Origin: CBDAQV01 sp965199335
GTDB taxonomy: Bacteria > Pseudomonadota > Alphaproteobacteria > CALMVH01
Reading direction: 5' to 3'
Assembly: GCA_965199335.1 (NCBI GenBank)
Contig: CBDAQZ010000001.1
Location: 465,974 to 529,973 of the forward strand
DNA length: 64,000 nucleotides
Positions 61,122 through 64,000 of this stretch are shown here, in pieces (position 1 is the stretch's first letter; each line of letters starts with the position of its first letter). Under the pieces are notes generated by a model, which ran no database searches, had not been told where the DNA came from, and saw only the letters and a list, made by a program, of their open reading frames with translations. The position numbers were made by a program, and so were the translations under genes.

Positions 61122-62453
61122 TTACAGGTAAGGGTAAATCGGAAATTTTTCGCAAAGCTGGGACACGCGATGACGTACTTTCGTTTCCGTGGCCGCATTG
61201 TCGTCGGGCGAAGCCGCCAGACCGTCCAGGACCTCGATGATCATCTCGCCGATCTGCTTGAACTCGGCGGTGCCGAAGCCGCGGGTCGTGGCGGCGGGGC
61301 TGCCGAGGCGGACGCCCGAGGTGATCGCCGGCTTTTCCGGGTCGAAGGGGATCGCGTTCTTGTTGCAGGTCATGCCGGCGCGCTCCAGTGACGCTTCCGC
61401 CAGCTTGCCGGTCAGCTTCTTAGGCCGCAGGTCGACCAGCACCATATGGCAGTCGGTACCGCCGGATACGATGTCGACGCCGCCTTCGCGCAACGTTTTT
61501 GCCAGGATGCGGGCGTTGTCGACAACCGCCTGGGCATATTGCTTGAAGTCCGGCTTCAGCGCCTCGCCGAAGGCAACCGCCTTGGCGGCGATGACGTGCA
61601 TCAGCGGGCCGCCCTGCAAACCCGGGAAAAGCGCCGAGTTGATCTTCTTGGCGATATCGGCGTCGTTGGTCAGCACCATGCCGCCGCGCGGGCCGCGCAG
61701 GGTCTTGTGCGTCGTCGTGGTCACGACATGCGCATGGGGCAGGGGCGAGGGATAGACGCCCGTCGCAACGAGGCCAGCGTAATGAGCCATGTCTACCATC
61801 AGAAGTGCGCCCACCTCGTCCGCGATGGCGCGGAAGCGGGCGAAGTCGATCACGCGCGGGTAGGCGGACGCGCCGGCTACGATCAGCTTGGGCTTGTGTT
61901 CGCGGGCCAGGCGCTGGACCTCGTCGTAATCGATCAAGGCATCGTCCGGGCGTACGCCATACTGGATGGCATTGAACCACTTGCCCGACAGGTTGGGCGC
62001 GGCGCCATGGGTCAGGTGGCCGCCCGTGGCCAGCGACTGTCCCAGGAAGGTATCGCCCGGCTGCAACAGCGCCAGGAACACGGTCTGGTTGGCCTGCGCC
62101 CCGGAATGCGGCTGGACGTTGGCGAAGGCGCAGCCGAACAAGGCTTTCGCGCGATCGATCGCGATTTCCTCGGCGACGTCGACATATTCGCAACCGCCGT
62201 AATAGCGCCGGCCGGCATAACCTTCTGCATATTTGTTGGTCAGCACGCTGCCCTGCGCCTCCAGCACCGCGCGAGAGACGATGTTTTCGGATGCAATCAG
62301 CTCGATCTGGTCCTGCTGGCGGCTGGTTTCCTGCTGGATCGAAGCGGCAATGGCCGGATCGGCTTCAGCCAGGGTAGCCGTGAAGAAATCGGAGACATCC
62401 TCTGCGCCTGCGGAATGCTGTGCGGAGGAGAAAATAGCGTGGACCATAGACAT
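61122..62453 (-). CDS. glyA: Serine hydroxymethyltransferase
   Basis: SHMT interconverts serine and glycine while charging tetrahydrofolate with one-carbon units. The 443-residue PLP enzyme has L-I-A-S-E-N-I-V-S, K-Y-A-E-G-Y-A-G-R-R-Y-Y-G-G, H-Y-A-G-L-V-A, and the PLP lysine in T-T-T-H-K-T-L-R-G-P-R. A short N-terminal extension (about 18 residues) precedes the conserved core, so a start further inside is possible. It heads the minus-strand glyA-nrdR-ribH-nusB cluster. Confidence 0.95.
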   Translation of the reverse strand: MSMVHAIFSSAQHSAGAEDVSDFFTATLAEADPAIAASIQQETSRQQDQIELIASENIVSRAVLEAQGSVLTNKYAEGYAGRRYYGGCEYVDVAEEIAIDRAKALFGCAFANVQPHSGAQANQTVFLALLQPGDTFLGQSLATGGHLTHGAAPNLSGKWFNAIQYGVRPDDALIDYDEVQRLAREHKPKLIVAGASAYPRVIDFARFRAIADEVGALLMVDMAHYAGLVATGVYPSPLPHAHVVTTTTHKTLRGPRGGMVLTNDADIAKKINSALFPGLQGGPLMHVIAAKAVAFGEALKPDFKQYAQAVVDNARILAKTLREGGVDIVSGGTDCHMVLVDLRPKKLTGKLAEASLERAGMTCNKNAIPFDPEKPAITSGVRLGSPAATTRGFGTAEFKQIGEMIIEVLDGLAASPDDNAATETKVRHRVSQLCEKFPIYPYL

Positions 62454-62829
62454 ACCTTACATGCTGTCGCGGTGAGATACGGCATGATAGCAAGGGCGTG
62501 GCAGCGCGGCTAGTACCCAGCGGATGAAAGACGGCAATATTAGTGGTGTGAAACATTTTCGCGCGCGCCGTGTCTTTCTCAAGTCGAGACGCATGCAATC
62601 ATGCATGTAAAACTAGTTCGACAGAAAATGACAGGGCATCAAATACATTAATTTTTTGCGGATGAATCGCTATTCCTTCATATTGAAAATCTTCAGGCAG
62701 CTCAGCGCGTAGACGCTATTGCAAAGTTACTTTGGCAGCTTCCAGATATTAACCATAATACGTTTGACAACTATCTAGCGGTATGCGAAATGCCGCGCCT
62801 GCTGATTGCTGCAAATAGAAACGGACCTA
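62454..62829. other. Intergenic region between divergent glyA and mucR
   Basis: This 376-base gap is the longest without a gene in the window. It is AT-rich on the mucR side. It contains paired ATGCAT-like words near 62591-62608 (an imperfect palindrome) and a consensus-like TTGACA at 62764-62769 in front of mucR, without a clear -10 box at standard spacing. MucR-family proteins often bind AT-rich sites in their own promoters, so autoregulation here is plausible. No ORF I can support lies inside. Confidence 0.6.
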
Positions 62830-63282
62830 ATGATGCAAAAAGAACAAGAAACGGCAACAAGTTCTACTGCCCTACTAGAAATGACTAGCGAAATTGTTTC
62901 TGCCTACCTGTCACGGGCGACTGTTGGTGTAGCCCAAGTACCGGAAATCATTACGATCGTTCATGCCACCCTATGCAAGGTCGGCCTCGATGGTGCCGTA
63001 ATAGAAGCCGAGCCCGAAGTCCTGAAAGCAGCAGTCCCCATCAGGCGCTCGATTACACCCGAATACATCGTCTGCCTGGAAGACGGTAAGAAGCTGCGCA
63101 TGCTGAAACGCTACCTGCGGACCAATTACGGCCTTTCGCCAGAGGACTACCGTACCCGCTGGAGCCTGCCGAGCGACTACCCGATGGTCGCCCCTAACTA
63201 TGCCAAGCAACGCTCCGAGTTCGCCAAGAAGATCGGCCTGGGCCGCGGCGTATCGCGCCGGGGCCGCCGCAAGAGCGCTTAA
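62830..63282 (+). CDS. MucR/Ros-family transcriptional regulator lacking most zinc ligands
   Basis: MucR proteins are alphaproteobacterial H-NS-like regulators of surface polysaccharide, motility and virulence genes. I used the ATG at 62830 (150 residues). The N-terminal half is the oligomerisation part (V-S-A-Y-L-S and V-P-E-I-I). The DNA-binding part has V-P-I-R-R-S-I, C-L-E-D-G-K-K and L-P-S-D-Y-P-M-V-A-P-N-Y. The Ros zinc-finger positions are C82, D85, Y95 and Y100, so only the first Cys remains. Some family members are known to fold without zinc. It overlaps the convergent phosphotransferase gene by four bases. Confidence 0.88.
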   Translation: MMQKEQETATSSTALLEMTSEIVSAYLSRATVGVAQVPEIITIVHATLCKVGLDGAVIEAEPEVLKAAVPIRRSITPEYIVCLEDGKKLRMLKRYLRTNYGLSPEDYRTRWSLPSDYPMVAPNYAKQRSEFAKKIGLGRGVSRRGRRKSA

Positions 63283-64000
63283 GCTGCCGTAAGATACAAC
63301 TCGGCGGCACGCTTGAGCCACGAAGCACGCTTTGGCAGATGGTAGAAATGTTCAGCAGGTTCGATATTGTCCAGAAATCGCTGACGAATAACTGCCTGGT
63401 GAATGGCTGCAATCGGTTTCAGAAGGATCGAAGCGCGGCCCGGATCTGACCCAGGTACAAACTCGCGCCACAGTTTATGCCAGTGATTGCATACTTTGTC
63501 TGCCGCACTCTCAGGGACATGACGCATGAAAGCAGTCTGATCGAGCAGCGGATGGCTTATGCCGCTATCACCCCAATCCAGCAGAGTCGGGGACAGCCCG
63601 CTTCCCCGGACGTTCCCGGGATGAAAGTCACCATGAACCACCGTTGGCACAAGTCCGCAGGCATCTATGTCGCGAGCGATGGCGGGCAGTCGCTCCAGAA
63701 ACGACTGTAACGTTGCAATCTCTTCAAGCGATAGCTCGGCCCGCGCATTTTCCAGAACATTCGCCATCGCCTTCGCCAGTGTCGGCACACGCCAGTCGGG
63801 CAAACCGAGTGCAAACAGGGCTTGTTCTTGCCCCGTGAAAGACGCCTGGATTTCGACCAGGCGAGAGACCATGGCCATGAATTGTTCCGGCGAGGCATTA
63901 TTATAGAAGTCTTCGCCGGCGATCTCCGCCAGCAACATGCGGCCACCTTCATAGCCAATGACTTTCGGCACATACCGATCGGCCAGCCGGGACAGCAGAG
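63279..64000 (-). CDS. Phosphotransferase family (APH) protein, truncated by window edge
   Basis: The frame stays open to the right edge, so the N-terminus lies outside the window. About 240 codons are visible. They contain H-G-D-F-H-P-G-N (catalytic Asp and Asn of the APH/choline kinase fold) and L-L-D-W-G-D-S-G-I-S-H-P-L-L-D (metal-binding Asp). Members phosphorylate aminoglycosides, choline, sugars or other small hydroxyl substrates. The substrate cannot be told, and drug resistance should not be assumed. Confidence 0.8.
   Translation of the reverse strand, partial: LLSRLADRYVPKVIGYEGGRMLLAEIAGEDFYNNASPEQFMAMVSRLVEIQASFTGQEQALFALGLPDWRVPTLAKAMANVLENARAELSLEEIATLQSFLERLPAIARDIDACGLVPTVVHGDFHPGNVRGSGLSPTLLDWGDSGISHPLLDQTAFMRHVPESAADKVCNHWHKLWREFVPGSDPGRASILLKPIAAIHQAVIRQRFLDNIEPAEHFYHLPKRASWLKRAAELYLTAA

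Noticed and set aside
63279..64000. Reading the truncated phosphotransferase as an antibiotic-resistance gene
   Set aside because: The APH fold covers many substrates, the N-terminal half is missing and there is no mobile or resistance context.
1..64000. tRNA, rRNA, CRISPR arrays, insertion sequences or prophage genes
   Set aside because: I looked through the intergenic spaces and gene products and saw none. Gaps are short and no transposase, integrase or regular spacer array is present.

Overview
The window is a continuous, gene-dense stretch of an alphaproteobacterial chromosome. The evidence for this class is a DivL-type kinase with tyrosine at the phospho-acceptor position, a MucR/Ros-family regulator, a DUF1491 protein, an addB-addA pair next to tsaE and trxA, a plsY-dprA-topA-rnr block and a glyA-nrdR-ribH-nusB block. 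I cannot place the order with confidence. Base composition looks moderately GC-rich and fairly even. I see no prophage, integrase, CRISPR array, rRNA or tRNA gene.

Layout. 1-1536 (minus): the 5' end of prfB with its programmed frameshift signal, a DJ-1/PfpI-like protein lacking its nucleophile, and an exported protein. 1567-8140 (plus): translation genes, namely nadE, an RDD protein, a decayed gltX, cysS, an unknown gene, trmJ and rpsD. 8313-11316: an EAL-type c-di-GMP protein followed by three small unknown genes. 11393-18281 (plus): ahcY, a prolyl-oligopeptidase, divL and a solute-binding protein. 18296-19306 (minus): a ferredoxin-NADP reductase. 19334-27677 (plus): tsaE, a MurU-like nucleotidyltransferase, addB, addA, trxA and a small exported protein. 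27678-36663: mixed-strand housekeeping genes (RNA methyltransferase, amtB, tyrS, anmK, a Sua5-type gene, DUF1491, threonine ammonia-lyase) and a membrane acyltransferase. 36628-39167 (minus): two tandem family 61 glycosyltransferases. 39311-46431 (minus): plsY-dprA-topA-rnr, interrupted by a DUF559 nuclease-like gene bracketed by inverted palindromic repeats. 46476-52299 (minus): TerC, pqiA-pqiB-pqiC, pyrB and a dienelactone hydrolase-like protein. 52404-59559: a TIGR00266-type protein, ruvX, a GNAT protein, gatC-gatA, a ribokinase-like enzyme, a glycosyltransferase-like protein, bpt and two small exported proteins. 59629-64000: nusB, ribH, nrdR and glyA (minus), mucR (plus) and a truncated phosphotransferase.

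How it fits together. Many neighbours overlap by ATGA, GTGA or TTGA, so several operons are probably translationally coupled (nadE-RDD-gltX'-cysS, divL-SBP, murU-addB-addA, dprA-topA, pqiA-pqiB-pqiC, the glycosyltransferase pair). Most of the window is core information processing and envelope maintenance. The unusual parts are several members of known families that have lost defining residues (RibH, PfpI, MucR, a degenerate GGDEF), the gltX fossil inside a coupled operon, and the DUF559/inverted-repeat unit inserted precisely between topA and rnr. I did not find a clearly new multi-gene system. The best candidates for new biology are the divergent RibH and the DUF559/repeat unit.
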